Source of the DNA: Flavobacterium sp. UGB4466
Lineage (GTDB): Bacteria > Bacteroidota > Bacteroidia > Flavobacteriales > Flavobacteriaceae
DNA: 64,000 nucleotides
Assembly (NCBI RefSeq): GCF_903469665.1
Contig: NZ_CAGKLC010000013.1
Span: 1 to 64,000 of the forward strand
Direction: 5' to 3'
Shown here: piece after piece, positions 53,034 to 62,312 of the stretch
Layout: every line of letters begins with the position of its first letter
How positions within the stretch are numbered: position 1 is the stretch's first letter
The notes under the pieces: model-generated
What the model saw: the letters and a program-made list of their open reading frames with translations, nothing else
The model's database searches: none
What the model was told of the DNA's origin: nothing
Program-made: the position numbers and the translations under genes

Positions 53034-54944
53034 ATGATTGACTCCAAAATACCCGAAGGTCCACTAGCCGATAAATGGAATAATTACAAAGCAAAAGCAA
53101 GGCTTGTAAATCCAGCCAACAGAAAAAAACTGAACGTTATTGTTGTTGGAACCGGACTTGCAGGTGCATCCTGCGCAGCGTCTCTGGCTGAACAGGGTTA
53201 TACTATTCAATCGTTTTGTTTTCAGGATTCTGCCCGACGTGCCCACTCTGTGGCGGCACAAGGAGGAGTTAACGCTGCAAAAAACTACAAAAACGATGGC
53301 GATAGTACTTTCAGAATGTTTTATGATACCATCAAAGGTGGTGATTTCAGATCCCGGGAAGCCAATGTATATCGTTTGGCTGAATGTTCCGCACATTTGA
53401 TCGACCATGCCGTGGCGCAGGGCGTTCCTTTTGCCAGAGAATATGCCGGATATTTAAACAATAGATCTTTTGGAGGTGTCCAGGTTTCGAGAACCTTCTA
53501 CGCACGCGGACAAACCGGCCAGCAGCTTTTATTAGGTGCTTATCAGGGATTGTTGCGTCAGGTATCCTTAGGAAAAGTAACCATGCACACCCGTCATGAA
53601 ATGCTGGAATTAGTAATTATTGACGGAAAAGCAAAAGGTATTATAGCCCGAAATCTCGAAACAGGAGCTTTAGAACGTCATGTTGCCGATGCAGTTGTAC
53701 TGGCTTCGGGAGGCTACGGAAAAGTATATTATCTTTCTACACTGGCTATGGGCTGCAACAGTTCTGCCATCTGGCGAGCACATAAAAAAGGCGCTTATAT
53801 GGCCGGAGTAAGCTGGATTCAGTTCCACCCTACCTCGCTTCCGCAACACGGAGCCAACCAATCTAAACTCACTTTAATGTCAGAATCTTTGCGGAACGAT
53901 GGTCGAATTTGGGTTCCGAAAAAAGCCGAGGACGCACGAAATCCCAATACCATTCCCGAAGAAGAACGTGATTATTATCTCGAACGCCGTTATCCCTCTT
54001 TTGGAAATCTGGCACCACGTGATATTTCATCGCGTGCAGCTAAGGAACGGATTGATGCCGGACATGGTGTCGGACCAATGAAAAACGCTATTTATCTCGA
54101 CTTTGCAGATGCTATAAAAGCACAGGGGAAAAATACTATTGAAGCCAAATACAGTAATCTGTTTGCCATGTATGAAAAAATTACCGGTATCAACGCTTAC
54201 AAAGAACCTATGCTTATTTCTCCCGCTGCCCACTTTACTATGGGTGGACTTTGGGTCGATTATGAATTAATGACCAGTATTCCCGGGCTATTTGCTTTGG
54301 GGGAAGCCAATTTTGCCGATCATGGCGCTAATAGACTCGGAGCGAATTCTTTGCTTCAGGCTTGCGTAGACGGCTATTTTATTGCTCCGTATACGATTCC
54401 GAATTATTTGGCTGGAGAATTAAACGCTCCAAAAGCAACCATCGACCACCCTGCTTTTGAAGAAGCTGAAAAATCCGTGCGAACACAGCTCGATCGTTTT
54501 TTAAATAGCAAAGGCACACTTTCAACCGATCACTTTCATAAAAAAATTGGACGATTACTTTATGAAAAATGTGGTCTTTCGAGAAGCAAAGAAAAACTGG
54601 AAGAAGCCATCGAAGATATAAAAGCCCTGAAAGCTTCTTTTGAAAAAGATTTACTGATTACCGGAGATGATACCTTAAACAGTGAACTCGAAAAAGCCGG
54701 AAGAATTGCCGATTACATAGAGCTGGCCGAATTAATGTGTCACGATGCTTTACAAAGAGAAGAATCTTGTGGAGCTCACTTTCGCGAAGAATACCAAACT
54801 GCCGATGGTGAAGCCGTTCGAAATGATAATGATTTCTGCTATGTTTCAGCATGGGAATGGAAAGGAAAAGCTACCCCCCCTCAATTGCACAAAGAACCTC
54901 TTGTATTTGAATCGGTTGAACTTGCAGTAAGAAGTTACAAATAA
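53034..54944 (+). CDS. sdhA: Succinate dehydrogenase/fumarate reductase flavoprotein subunit
   Basis: A 636-residue FAD subunit. The FAD motif is [20 protein letters not shown] (38-57). The flavinylation His71 lies in [12 protein letters not shown]. Substrate and cap residues are in [26 protein letters not shown] and [10 protein letters not shown], then the C-terminal FAD loop [16 protein letters not shown]. It interconverts succinate and fumarate. It is somewhat shorter than the usual Bacteroidota SdhA (about 665 as I recall). The iron-sulfur gene follows after 17 bases, but no cytochrome b (sdhC) gene precedes it, which is unusual; it may be a second copy. Confidence 0.93.
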   Translation: MIDSKIPEGPLADKWNNYKAKARLVNPANRKKLNVIVVGTGLAGASCAASLAEQGYTIQSFCFQDSARRAHSVAAQGGVNAAKNYKNDGDSTFRMFYDTIKGGDFRSREANVYRLAECSAHLIDHAVAQGVPFAREYAGYLNNRSFGGVQVSRTFYARGQTGQQLLLGAYQGLLRQVSLGKVTMHTRHEMLELVIIDGKAKGIIARNLETGALERHVADAVVLASGGYGKVYYLSTLAMGCNSSAIWRAHKKGAYMAGVSWIQFHPTSLPQHGANQSKLTLMSESLRNDGRIWVPKKAEDARNPNTIPEEERDYYLERRYPSFGNLAPRDISSRAAKERIDAGHGVGPMKNAIYLDFADAIKAQGKNTIEAKYSNLFAMYEKITGINAYKEPMLISPAAHFTMGGLWVDYELMTSIPGLFALGEANFADHGANRLGANSLLQACVDGYFIAPYTIPNYLAGELNAPKATIDHPAFEEAEKSVRTQLDRFLNSKGTLSTDHFHKKIGRLLYEKCGLSRSKEKLEEAIEDIKALKASFEKDLLITGDDTLNSELEKAGRIADYIELAELMCHDALQREESCGAHFREEYQTADGEAVRNDNDFCYVSAWEWKGKATPPQLHKEPLVFESVELAVRSYK

Positions 54945-54961
54945 TCAAAAGTTGAAGAAAT

Positions 54962-55708
54962 ATGAAACTATCTCTTAAAATATGGCGGCAATCTGACACT
55001 TCATCTAAAGGAAAAATGACCGATTATGAAATAGATGCGGTTTCAGAACATATGTCTTTTCTGGAAATGCTCGATCTTTTGAATGAATCCTTAATTCAGA
55101 AAAAAGAACGGGTTATTGAATTTGATCACGATTGTCGGGAAGGAATTTGCGGGCAATGCGGTGTGATGATTAACGGAAGAGCTCATGGTCCTCTAAAAAA
55201 TACCACCACTTGCCAGCTCCACATGAGAAGTTTTAAAGATGGAGATACTATTTATATTGAACCTTTTCGGGCAAAAGCTTTTCCTGTACTCAGAGACTTA
55301 AAAATCGATCGTTCAGCTTTTGACACTATCATTGCCTCCGGTGGTTTTATCGGAGCTTCAACAGGTCAGGCACCCGAGGCCAATAGTATTCCCATATCCT
55401 ATGAAACTGCCGAAGCGTCTTTTGATGCGGCAGCCTGTATTGGGTGTGGTGCCTGCGTAGCCACTTGTAAAAATGCCAGTGCAGCCTTATTTACGGGGGC
55501 AAAAATCACCCATTTGGCTTTGCTGCCACAGGGACAAATCGAAGCTTCAAAAAGAGTGCTGAGCATGGTAAGCCAGATGGATGCCGAGGGTTTTGGAAAC
55601 TGCTCAGACACCAGGGCCTGTGAAATTGAATGTCCACAAGGTATTTCGATTCTTTCTATTGCCAAAATGAATGCCGAATATACCAAAGCTTTAATTTTTA
55701 AAAAATAA
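54962..55708 (+). CDS. sdhB: Succinate dehydrogenase/fumarate reductase iron-sulfur subunit
   Basis: A 248-residue subunit. The [2Fe-2S] ligands are Cys58, 63, 66 and 84 (CREGICGQC and TTTCQLH). The [4Fe-4S]/[3Fe-4S] clusters use CIGCGACVATCKNA and the C-terminal CSDTRACEIECPQGI. It carries electrons from the flavoprotein to a membrane partner or a soluble acceptor. It is cotranscribed with sdhA; no anchor gene follows either. A repeat element lies just downstream. Confidence 0.93.
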   Translation: MKLSLKIWRQSDTSSKGKMTDYEIDAVSEHMSFLEMLDLLNESLIQKKERVIEFDHDCREGICGQCGVMINGRAHGPLKNTTTCQLHMRSFKDGDTIYIEPFRAKAFPVLRDLKIDRSAFDTIIASGGFIGASTGQAPEANSIPISYETAEASFDAAACIGCGACVATCKNASAALFTGAKITHLALLPQGQIEASKRVLSMVSQMDAEGFGNCSDTRACEIECPQGISILSIAKMNAEYTKALIFKK

Positions 55709-55719
55709 TACATCAATCA

Positions 55720-55870
55720 TTTAATAAAATACACATAGAAACATAGACTTATCAAACTCAGAAATATCATTTCATAAGTTGAAAATACAAGCAACAAACC
55801 ATGCGGAAGAAATGTATTTCATTTTGAAACCTTTTTGCCCCATTATTTCTATGCTTCTATGTGTTTATTA
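55720..55870. repeat. Inverted CACATAGAAACATAG repeat, right of sdhB
   Basis: CACATAGAAACATAG at 55732-55746 and CTATGCTTCTATGTG at 55849-55863 form inverted arms with one mismatch, extended by TTAATAAAAT/TTTATTAAAA. It belongs to the same repeat family as the element left of sdhA. Confidence 0.8.
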
Positions 55871-55912
55871 AAATGATAACCAATTGTTTAAAATCAAATT
55901 GACCTATAAAAC

Positions 55913-55945
55913 AAACCCGACAGGTTTTAAAAACCTGTCGGGTTT
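55913..55945. terminator. Terminator-type hairpin, 14/5 family
   Basis: AAACCCGACAGGTT / AACCTGTCGGGTTT, perfect 14-bp arms with a 5-nt loop, between the convergent sdhB and dapB-like genes. Confidence 0.82.
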
Positions 55946-55956
55946 ATAGTAAAGTA

Positions 55957-56706
55957 TCATACCGCAAAATAAGGCGTTAAAATATCTTCAAAATTATACA
56001 GTCCTTTGGGTTTGTTTTCTAAATTTTCGGCAACAAAAACCACTCCGTTTCCAAATGCTTCCCTCGAGATCGATTCGTGAATTAAACGAACCGTCTGATA
56101 AGGGAATCCAAATATAACCTCGTGCTTACCTACTATTCCTCCTGCCCTTACCGAGTTGATATTGTCTTTATCAATTTCTAAAGCTTCGGCAATTTTAACG
56201 GCTGTTCCTGAAGTTCCTTCTTTCTTTTTAAAATGTTCTTCGTTTACTTCAATATCCACCCAGGGAGCAATTTTCTTTAAAAATTTAGCAGCAAAAAGCA
56301 AATAATTGACCCCAAGCGTAATATTGGGTGACCAAAAGACCGTAGTTTTATGTGCCAGTTTCTTTAGGAACTGCAACTCTTTGTCTTTGTAGTGAGAAAT
56401 AGCCGAGATAATCTTGACCTTTCGCTGCGCTGCCTGCTCTCCGTATGTATAGATGCCATCATTCGAAGAAAAATCTATAATAACATCAACAGGATGTTTG
56501 TCCAGTAATTCTTCCATTGAAGTTTTAGAACTCGAATAAATGACCCCTTGTTCTTCTGACGGAATGCCCAAAAACTCTGAAACAGATCTCTTTTCCAGAA
56601 CAGTACTTTTTCTTAAAACCCATTCCAGACAAAATTTATTATTCTCCAGTAATACAGTTGCCACTGACTTTCCCGTTTTTCCAAATCCAATTAAACCTAT
56701 TTTCAT
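55957..56706 (-). CDS. Divergent DapB-like dihydrodipicolinate reductase
   Basis: A 249-residue protein with an NAD(P)-binding start MKIGLIGFGKTGKSVA, then VDVIIDFSSNDGI, SPNITLGVNYLLFAAKFL and GTSGTAVKIAEAL, the order seen in DapB. Housekeeping DapB has a double His (EAHHRHKVDAPSGTA in E. coli); here the segment is EEHFKKKEGTSGTA, keeping one His and a Lys but replacing the second His by Phe, with one residue fewer. It may reduce dihydrodipicolinate with altered kinetics or act on a related substrate. It is a lone gene. Confidence 0.78.
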   Translation of the reverse strand: MKIGLIGFGKTGKSVATVLLENNKFCLEWVLRKSTVLEKRSVSEFLGIPSEEQGVIYSSSKTSMEELLDKHPVDVIIDFSSNDGIYTYGEQAAQRKVKIISAISHYKDKELQFLKKLAHKTTVFWSPNITLGVNYLLFAAKFLKKIAPWVDIEVNEEHFKKKEGTSGTAVKIAEALEIDKDNINSVRAGGIVGKHEVIFGFPYQTVRLIHESISREAFGNGVVFVAENLENKPKGLYNFEDILTPYFAV

Positions 56707-57096
56707 AATTTACTTTTTTATGGAGCAGAACGCCCGTTTATAAAATTGACATTTTGTAGAGTTCATGTCAAATCAAGAATTGAGTTATCAACGATGCCGA
56801 TCACTATCGTCTTCCAGTAAAAATAGGAAATCTATAATGGGATTACCGGCAATAACTTAGATAACTACTAATAAACAACGATGTTAACACGAATAATATT
56901 GTCAAAATAATTTCTAAAGTACGACAATGGTATTTTTGGCACTGCCCTTTTTAATTTTATTTTATGCCAAAAACTCTCCTCCAAAACGGCCTGAAATACA
57001 ACTGCATCTTATGAAAACTCAAAAAATCTACTAACAAAAAACAACCCTTTATTAATCCAGTCCTAATAAAATAATAATCGATTCTGACACATTTTT
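56707..57096. other. Spacer upstream of the second metal locus
   Basis: AT-rich, about 390 bases. No gene or RNA was recognised; a single TTATCAACG occurs near 56786. Confidence 0.35.
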
Positions 57097-57108
57097 AAAT
57101 AAGATATC

Positions 57109-57128
57109 TATATTTGCAACAACGTTGC
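57109..57128 (+). promoter_or_regulatory. Promoter -7 element and palindromic operator candidate
   Basis: TATATTTG (57109-57116) overlaps the inverted repeat GCAACAACGTTGC (57116-57128) by one base. A repressor bound there would cover the transcription start. The promoter core matches that of the gene at 8583 in 18 of 20 positions. Confidence 0.6.
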
Positions 57129-57179
57129 GTTAGTTTATAAGCTATTAAGTCCTTTAAAAATGGGCATTTTCCATTAAGA

Positions 57180-57530
57180 ATGAAAAAGAAAAATGTATTA
57201 ATTCCTCTTTTTATGTCTGTAACTGTATTGTTTGCAATGCTGTTTCAGATGCTGCATTCTTACGAGCATGTTTACAAGCAGCTAACAAGTAAACATTGCG
57301 AGCATACCTCTATTGACGGGCAAAAGCAAATCACGCACAGTCATACAGTAGACAACAATTGTCAGATTTGTCATTTTACGTTTAGCACTTTTATATCAAG
57401 TACTTTTCAAACGTACTCTTTTCTTAAAGCAACCGTTGAAACTTACAGCGTGTTCTTTTACGAAAAAACAATTTCTGTCGTTTTCAAAGGCAGTCTTTTT
57501 GCACTTAGGGCACCCCCATTTATTCGCTAG
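57180..57530 (+). CDS. DUF2946-like small His/Cys protein, second copy
   Basis: A 116-residue paralogue of the protein at 8583. It has an N-terminal hydrophobic segment (about 5-25), HSYEHVYKQL, His-rich HCEHTS and ITHSHTVDNN, then CQICHFTFST and the C-terminus FKGSLFALRAPPFIR. It probably binds metal in the periplasm or at the inner membrane. It is followed 293 bases later by an ABC-ATPase, TonB receptor and permeases on the same strand, which makes it the first gene of a second metal or metallophore locus. Confidence 0.8.
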   Translation: MKKKNVLIPLFMSVTVLFAMLFQMLHSYEHVYKQLTSKHCEHTSIDGQKQITHSHTVDNNCQICHFTFSTFISSTFQTYSFLKATVETYSVFFYEKTISVVFKGSLFALRAPPFIR

Positions 57531-57823
57531 TTTACTGCATTCTCGTCCGAAAAATTAAAAAATAGCTTTTGCTTGTCTTTTTTTCAAAGATCAGGCAAAA
57601 CGCATTGATAATCTTATTGGGTCTGTTTTCAATAAAACAGCTCCAATCAGGATACGAAAGATCATTTTGGTTTATCCAATTTGCCTAACTCTTCGGTTGT
57701 CCCAGTAAATTCTACCCTTCCTGTTTCGTCACTGGTTAACATGTTTCAGCCCTAAAGGCTGTCACTATAACTGTGATTGAAAAGAAAAACCCGTACTAAA
57801 AATCATCCAAATACATCAAAACT

Positions 57824-58519
57824 ATGCTTATAGCTGAAAATCTAACAAAAAAATATGGCGACCATATTGCTCTAAACAAACTCAACTTAACCATTAAAGA
57901 AGGGGAAATTTTTGCTTTACTGGGGCAAAATGGTGCCGGAAAAACCACCACAATCAATCTTTTTCTAGGTTTTATAGCTCCAACAGACGGAGAACTAAAA
58001 ATTAACGACCTATCCGTCATCGACAACGCACAGGAAACGAAAAAATACGTTGCTTATATCCCCGAAACCGTCATGCTGTATCCTAATCTTACCGGTCTGG
58101 AAAACTTAAAATTCTTTTCATCGCTGGCAGGATTTAAATATTCACAGGGAGAACTGACTTATTTCCTGTCTAAAGCGGGGCTTCAGATTAAGGCGCACCA
58201 TCAAAATTTAGGTGGTTATTCTAAGGGAATGCGTCAAAAAGTTGGAATTGCCATTGCGATTGCCAAAAAAGCCAAAGTGCTCTTACTGGATGAACCTACA
58301 AGCGGCTTAGACCCTAAAGCTTCCAACGAGTTTTCCCAAATACTAAAAGAACTTTCTGCTGATGGAACCGCTATTTTAATGGCGACGCATGATATTTTCC
58401 GAGCGCGGGAAGTGGCCTCTCATATTGGCATTATGAGACAGGGAAACCTTGTTACTGTTATCGAAGCCGATAAAATCTCGGCAAATGAACTGGAAGATTT
58501 GTATTTACAAACTGTATAA
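57824..58519 (+). CDS. ABC transporter ATP-binding protein
   Basis: A 231-residue ATPase. Walker A is GQNGAGKT (34-41), the signature motif is a variant, GGYSKGMRQK (near 127-136), Walker B is VLLLDEPTSGLDP, followed by the H-loop MATHD. It resembles the CcmA/NosF type that pairs with ABC-2 permeases. Its permease partners are encoded at 60863 and 62313, with a TonB receptor gene between, 34 bases downstream. That order suggests one operon. Confidence 0.92.
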   Translation: MLIAENLTKKYGDHIALNKLNLTIKEGEIFALLGQNGAGKTTTINLFLGFIAPTDGELKINDLSVIDNAQETKKYVAYIPETVMLYPNLTGLENLKFFSSLAGFKYSQGELTYFLSKAGLQIKAHHQNLGGYSKGMRQKVGIAIAIAKKAKVLLLDEPTSGLDPKASNEFSQILKELSADGTAILMATHDIFRAREVASHIGIMRQGNLVTVIEADKISANELEDLYLQTV

Positions 58520-58553
58520 AGGGGAATTACTTTCTCAATCCTATCCAAAAAAA

Positions 58554-60854
58554 ATGAAACACCATATTCTCTCACTGTTTTTATTAAGCATTACTTCGTT
58601 TGCCCAATCGCAAACCGTTAATAAAAAGATATCTGATAGTATTCCTAAAGATTCTGTCAGGGTAAAAACCGAACACACCCAATTGCAAACTGTCGAAATC
58701 ATTGGCCGTTCGACCAAAAAATACAATAGCGATTATTCTTTTGCAGCCACCAAAACAGCCGCTCTCAACAAAGACATCCCGCAATCCATATCTACGATCA
58801 CCAAAGAATTAATTGCAGACAAAGGGGCTATCTATCTGGCCGATGCTGTAAAAATGGCCAGTGGGGTGATCCCGGCAAGTTATTACAATCAATATACCAT
58901 TCGCGGAATCAGTCAAAATGAAGAAGGCCAGATCATAAATGGTATGCGAACACATCAACATTACTTTTTACAGCCCTTAACAACCAATATTGAAAGAGTT
59001 GAAGTGATCAAAGGGCCTTCGAGTGCTACATTTTCCTCAGTAGATCCGGGTGGAAGTATCAATATGGTGACTAAAAAACCTTTGGCCGTTGACCGAAAAG
59101 AAATAAGTCTGACTGCAGGAAGCTTTAGCACTTTGCGCGGAACCTTAGATTTTACAGGCCCATTGAACGAATCCAAAACACTTTTGTATCGTGTAAACGG
59201 TGCCTATCAGGAAGCCAAATCGTTCAGGGATCTGGTACGTAACAAATCGTTTTTGATTTCTCCTTCTTTCAGCTACATTCCGAATGAAAAAACAGCCATC
59301 AATACAGAACTTATTTTAAGCAACATGACTGGAGTTCTGGATCGTGGACAGCCTATTTTTGGCGCTGTAGCGGGAGTTACCAGCTTACACAAAACTCCAA
59401 TTGGTTTGAACTTAGGAGCTCCAAGCGATTTTTTCAAATCAAAAGAAATGATTTTGATGACGAATTTCGCTCATAAATTCAGTTCAAAAGTCGGTTTTAA
59501 CGCTTCATACATGAAACAAACCTGGACAGAAGACCTTCAGGAGCACCGAACTACAAATGCTTTTGCAGTCGACATGAACAATAAACCGGTTAGCAGTCTG
59601 GCCATGATGCAGTTTGTACAGCGTCAGCAATATTGGAACATTGATAACCTGAGCGCTTATTTCAATTTTGATTTAAAAACCGGAAAACTGAAGCATAAAG
59701 TATTAGCAGGTTACGATTTGAGCAGCTGGAACAAAACCAAAGGCGGCGGACAAAATGCGGCCAGAGGTTATGTATTGAAAGACGGAACGGTAGCCCCTTC
59801 ATTTGTTGCTGCAAACTCTACCAATTATCAAACCATAACCGTTGACGGAGTGGTGTTACCTAAACCAAATGTCAATTATTTTAACCTGAACAATCCAACC
59901 TATACTTTAACAAGTCCTGATGATTATACCCTAAATGTCCGTACCGCATTACCCCCTGCACTAACCACTACTAATGCAATCTACATTCAGGATCAGGTAC
60001 AATGGGAAAGATTTACCATTTTATTGGGTTTGCGTCAAGAATGGTTTAGAGACATTACGAACTACAAATCCAACAATGAACTAACCGTGAAAAAGTCAGC
60101 CTTACTACCGCGTATTGGAGTGATTTATGCTGTGAACAATCAGATTAATGTTTATACGACTTATTTGGAAGGTTACCAGCCACAATCGAATACAGTCTCT
60201 TTGATGCCTCAAACCGGAAGTTTACCAGCTGGAAGTTTGTTTGATCCACTGAAAAGCAACTTGAAAGAAGTTGGACTAAAAGCTACTTTTTTCGACAATT
60301 CGGTAAGTTTTAATGCTGCTGTTTATGAAATCAATCAGCGTAATATTCTGATGAATGCCAACGACCCTGCAAATCCGGATTTGCTCGTGACAAGAGGTGC
60401 TGAGAGAAGCCGTGGTTTTGAGTGTGATATAGCCGGTTTTATTACGGCAGACTGGCAAATAAATGCTTCTTACAGTTACATTGATGCTAAAATCACCAAC
60501 GATCGCGATCCTTCGTTAATTGGCGCCCAAAAACAAAACACACCTAAAAACAGTGCTAATTTATGGACGAGATACAACTTCAATTCCGATTCGGCTCTAA
60601 AAGATTTGGGCGTTGGTTTTGGAATGCAATATCAAAGCAGCAAAGTACCCTGGTTTACAAGAGCTTTTACCCTGCCTGATTTTACAGTTTTTGATGCTGC
60701 ATTGTACTATAAACCAAACAAAAGCAATATGCAAATTGCTCTAAATGCGGGCAATTTATTCAATAAAACGTATTGGCTGGGTGCTCAGAATTACCTGCGC
60801 CTGTTTCCCGGTGCACCACGTAACTTCAGTCTTACTGTAACTTATAAATTTTAA
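58554..60854 (+). CDS. TonB-dependent receptor inside an ABC transporter operon
   Basis: A 766-residue siderophore-type receptor. The signal is at 1-20 (ending FAQSQ); no carboxypeptidase-like domain is present. The plug contains KDIPQSISTITKELIADKGA, YNQYTIRGISQNEEGQIING and VIKGPSSATFSSVDPGGSIN. The barrel ends APRNFSLTVTYKF. ATG 58554 is chosen since it starts the signal peptide; an upstream in-frame start would overlap the ATPase gene. The permease gene follows after 8 bases. The ligand is probably a metal chelate. Confidence 0.92.
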   Translation: MKHHILSLFLLSITSFAQSQTVNKKISDSIPKDSVRVKTEHTQLQTVEIIGRSTKKYNSDYSFAATKTAALNKDIPQSISTITKELIADKGAIYLADAVKMASGVIPASYYNQYTIRGISQNEEGQIINGMRTHQHYFLQPLTTNIERVEVIKGPSSATFSSVDPGGSINMVTKKPLAVDRKEISLTAGSFSTLRGTLDFTGPLNESKTLLYRVNGAYQEAKSFRDLVRNKSFLISPSFSYIPNEKTAINTELILSNMTGVLDRGQPIFGAVAGVTSLHKTPIGLNLGAPSDFFKSKEMILMTNFAHKFSSKVGFNASYMKQTWTEDLQEHRTTNAFAVDMNNKPVSSLAMMQFVQRQQYWNIDNLSAYFNFDLKTGKLKHKVLAGYDLSSWNKTKGGGQNAARGYVLKDGTVAPSFVAANSTNYQTITVDGVVLPKPNVNYFNLNNPTYTLTSPDDYTLNVRTALPPALTTTNAIYIQDQVQWERFTILLGLRQEWFRDITNYKSNNELTVKKSALLPRIGVIYAVNNQINVYTTYLEGYQPQSNTVSLMPQTGSLPAGSLFDPLKSNLKEVGLKATFFDNSVSFNAAVYEINQRNILMNANDPANPDLLVTRGAERSRGFECDIAGFITADWQINASYSYIDAKITNDRDPSLIGAQKQNTPKNSANLWTRYNFNSDSALKDLGVGFGMQYQSSKVPWFTRAFTLPDFTVFDAALYYKPNKSNMQIALNAGNLFNKTYWLGAQNYLRLFPGAPRNFSLTVTYKF

Positions 60855-60862
60855 ACGGTATC

Positions 60863-62311
60863 ATGTCATTACACAAAGAAATTTTAATTGCCAGACATTT
60901 AAAAAAGGCTGTTTTTAAAAATACAGCAGTCTATATCATCACGATTTTTATCGGGATCCTGTTGCTTTACGCCGCTTTTTCAGGTTGGGAAAATTACAGC
61001 AACCAGAATCAGACGAGCGAAAAATACCAACATGAATCACGCGAAGACTGGCTCAATAATCCGGATAAGAATCCGCATCGAATGGCGCATTACGGGAATT
61101 TTGCGTTTAGAAAAAGTACACCACTGAGCGTTTTTGAATTCGGGATGGAACCGTTTTTCGGAAATGCGATCTTTCTCGAAGCGCACAAACAGAACAGTGC
61201 CAATTTCTCAGAAGCAGGATTCTCCAACAGTATGCTTCGTTTCGGAGAGATTAGTATTGCTATGGTTTTACAGCTTTTATTACCTCTGTTGATTTTTTTC
61301 TTAGGATTTAATGCTGTCGCAGCCGAAAGAGAAAACGGGACTTTAAAATTAATTTTAAGTCAGGGAATCAGTTGGAAACAACTCTTAACAGGTAAAATAG
61401 TAGGGGTTGCAAGTGCGATTCTGCTTATTTTTATTCCTACCATTTTAGTTCTTGTATTCCTTTGGCTGCTGTTACAGGATTTTACGATTTCAAGCGATGA
61501 AACCATCAAAATGGTATTGTTTGTTCTGTTTCATTTTATTTACCTGATCTTCTTTTGTGTCATTGCTGTTTTGGTTTCTGCTGCGAGTAAAACTTCTAAA
61601 AAAGCACTGATTTCCTTAATCGGAATCTGGCTGGTTCTTACGATTATTTTACCCAGAACTACTCAGGCAATTGGCGCTTATCTTTACGAAGCTCCTTCCA
61701 AAATACAGTTCAACAGTGCTATCGAAAAGGACATTCTGAAACAAGGTGACAGCCACAACCCAAACGACATACATTACAAAGCCATAAAAGATTCCCTACT
61801 ACGCGCCTACAAAGTAGATTCGGTACAAAAACTGCCTTTTAATTATTCGGGATTTATCATGACGGAAGGAGAGAAAATCAGTTCGCGCATTTATAACGAA
61901 CACTTAGAAGAGCTGCTAAAAGTTTACGATCAGCAGAACAGTTTTTCTAAGGCCGTTTCGTTCCTGAATCCTTATATCGCCATACGAAACCTGTCGATGG
62001 GTTTATCCAATACCGACTATGGTTCGTATATCGATTTTCAAAAACAAGCTGAAATTTACCGCTATACGATGGCGCAAAAAATGAATGCTTTGCAGGTTAA
62101 ATATATTAGTAATAAAAAGCCGGGACCAAACGACAAGCCTTTATCCATCAGCAAAGAACACTGGGCTGATTTGGAAGAATTTCATTATGAGCCAAAAGAA
62201 ATCCCGGCTATTTTAAAGTCCGAAATCCTCTCTGTAGTTTCTATTTTTCTCTGGATTATCCTGCTTTTTGCTCTCCTGCGAATTGCAGCCAAAAACCTTA
62301 AAGCCCTCTAA
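60863..62311 (+). CDS. ABC-2 type permease, DUF3526-like
   Basis: A 482-residue membrane protein. TM1 (about 20-40) is followed by a long periplasmic region and then a cluster of helices (about 130-275). The cytoplasmic loop AAERENGTLKLILSQGISWKQLL is typical of ABC-2/NosY-type permeases, and there is a last helix near the C-terminus (about 455-475). The large extracytoplasmic segment between helices fits DUF3526. It lies 8 bases after the receptor and 1 base before the next permease, forming a heterodimer with it. Confidence 0.85.
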   Translation: MSLHKEILIARHLKKAVFKNTAVYIITIFIGILLLYAAFSGWENYSNQNQTSEKYQHESREDWLNNPDKNPHRMAHYGNFAFRKSTPLSVFEFGMEPFFGNAIFLEAHKQNSANFSEAGFSNSMLRFGEISIAMVLQLLLPLLIFFLGFNAVAAERENGTLKLILSQGISWKQLLTGKIVGVASAILLIFIPTILVLVFLWLLLQDFTISSDETIKMVLFVLFHFIYLIFFCVIAVLVSAASKTSKKALISLIGIWLVLTIILPRTTQAIGAYLYEAPSKIQFNSAIEKDILKQGDSHNPNDIHYKAIKDSLLRAYKVDSVQKLPFNYSGFIMTEGEKISSRIYNEHLEELLKVYDQQNSFSKAVSFLNPYIAIRNLSMGLSNTDYGSYIDFQKQAEIYRYTMAQKMNALQVKYISNKKPGPNDKPLSISKEHWADLEEFHYEPKEIPAILKSEILSVVSIFLWIILLFALLRIAAKNLKAL

Positions 62312-62312
62312 T

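Noticed and set aside
58449..58553. Longer N-terminus for the TonB receptor
   Set aside because: It overlaps the ABC-ATPase gene and precedes a normal signal peptide starting at 58554.
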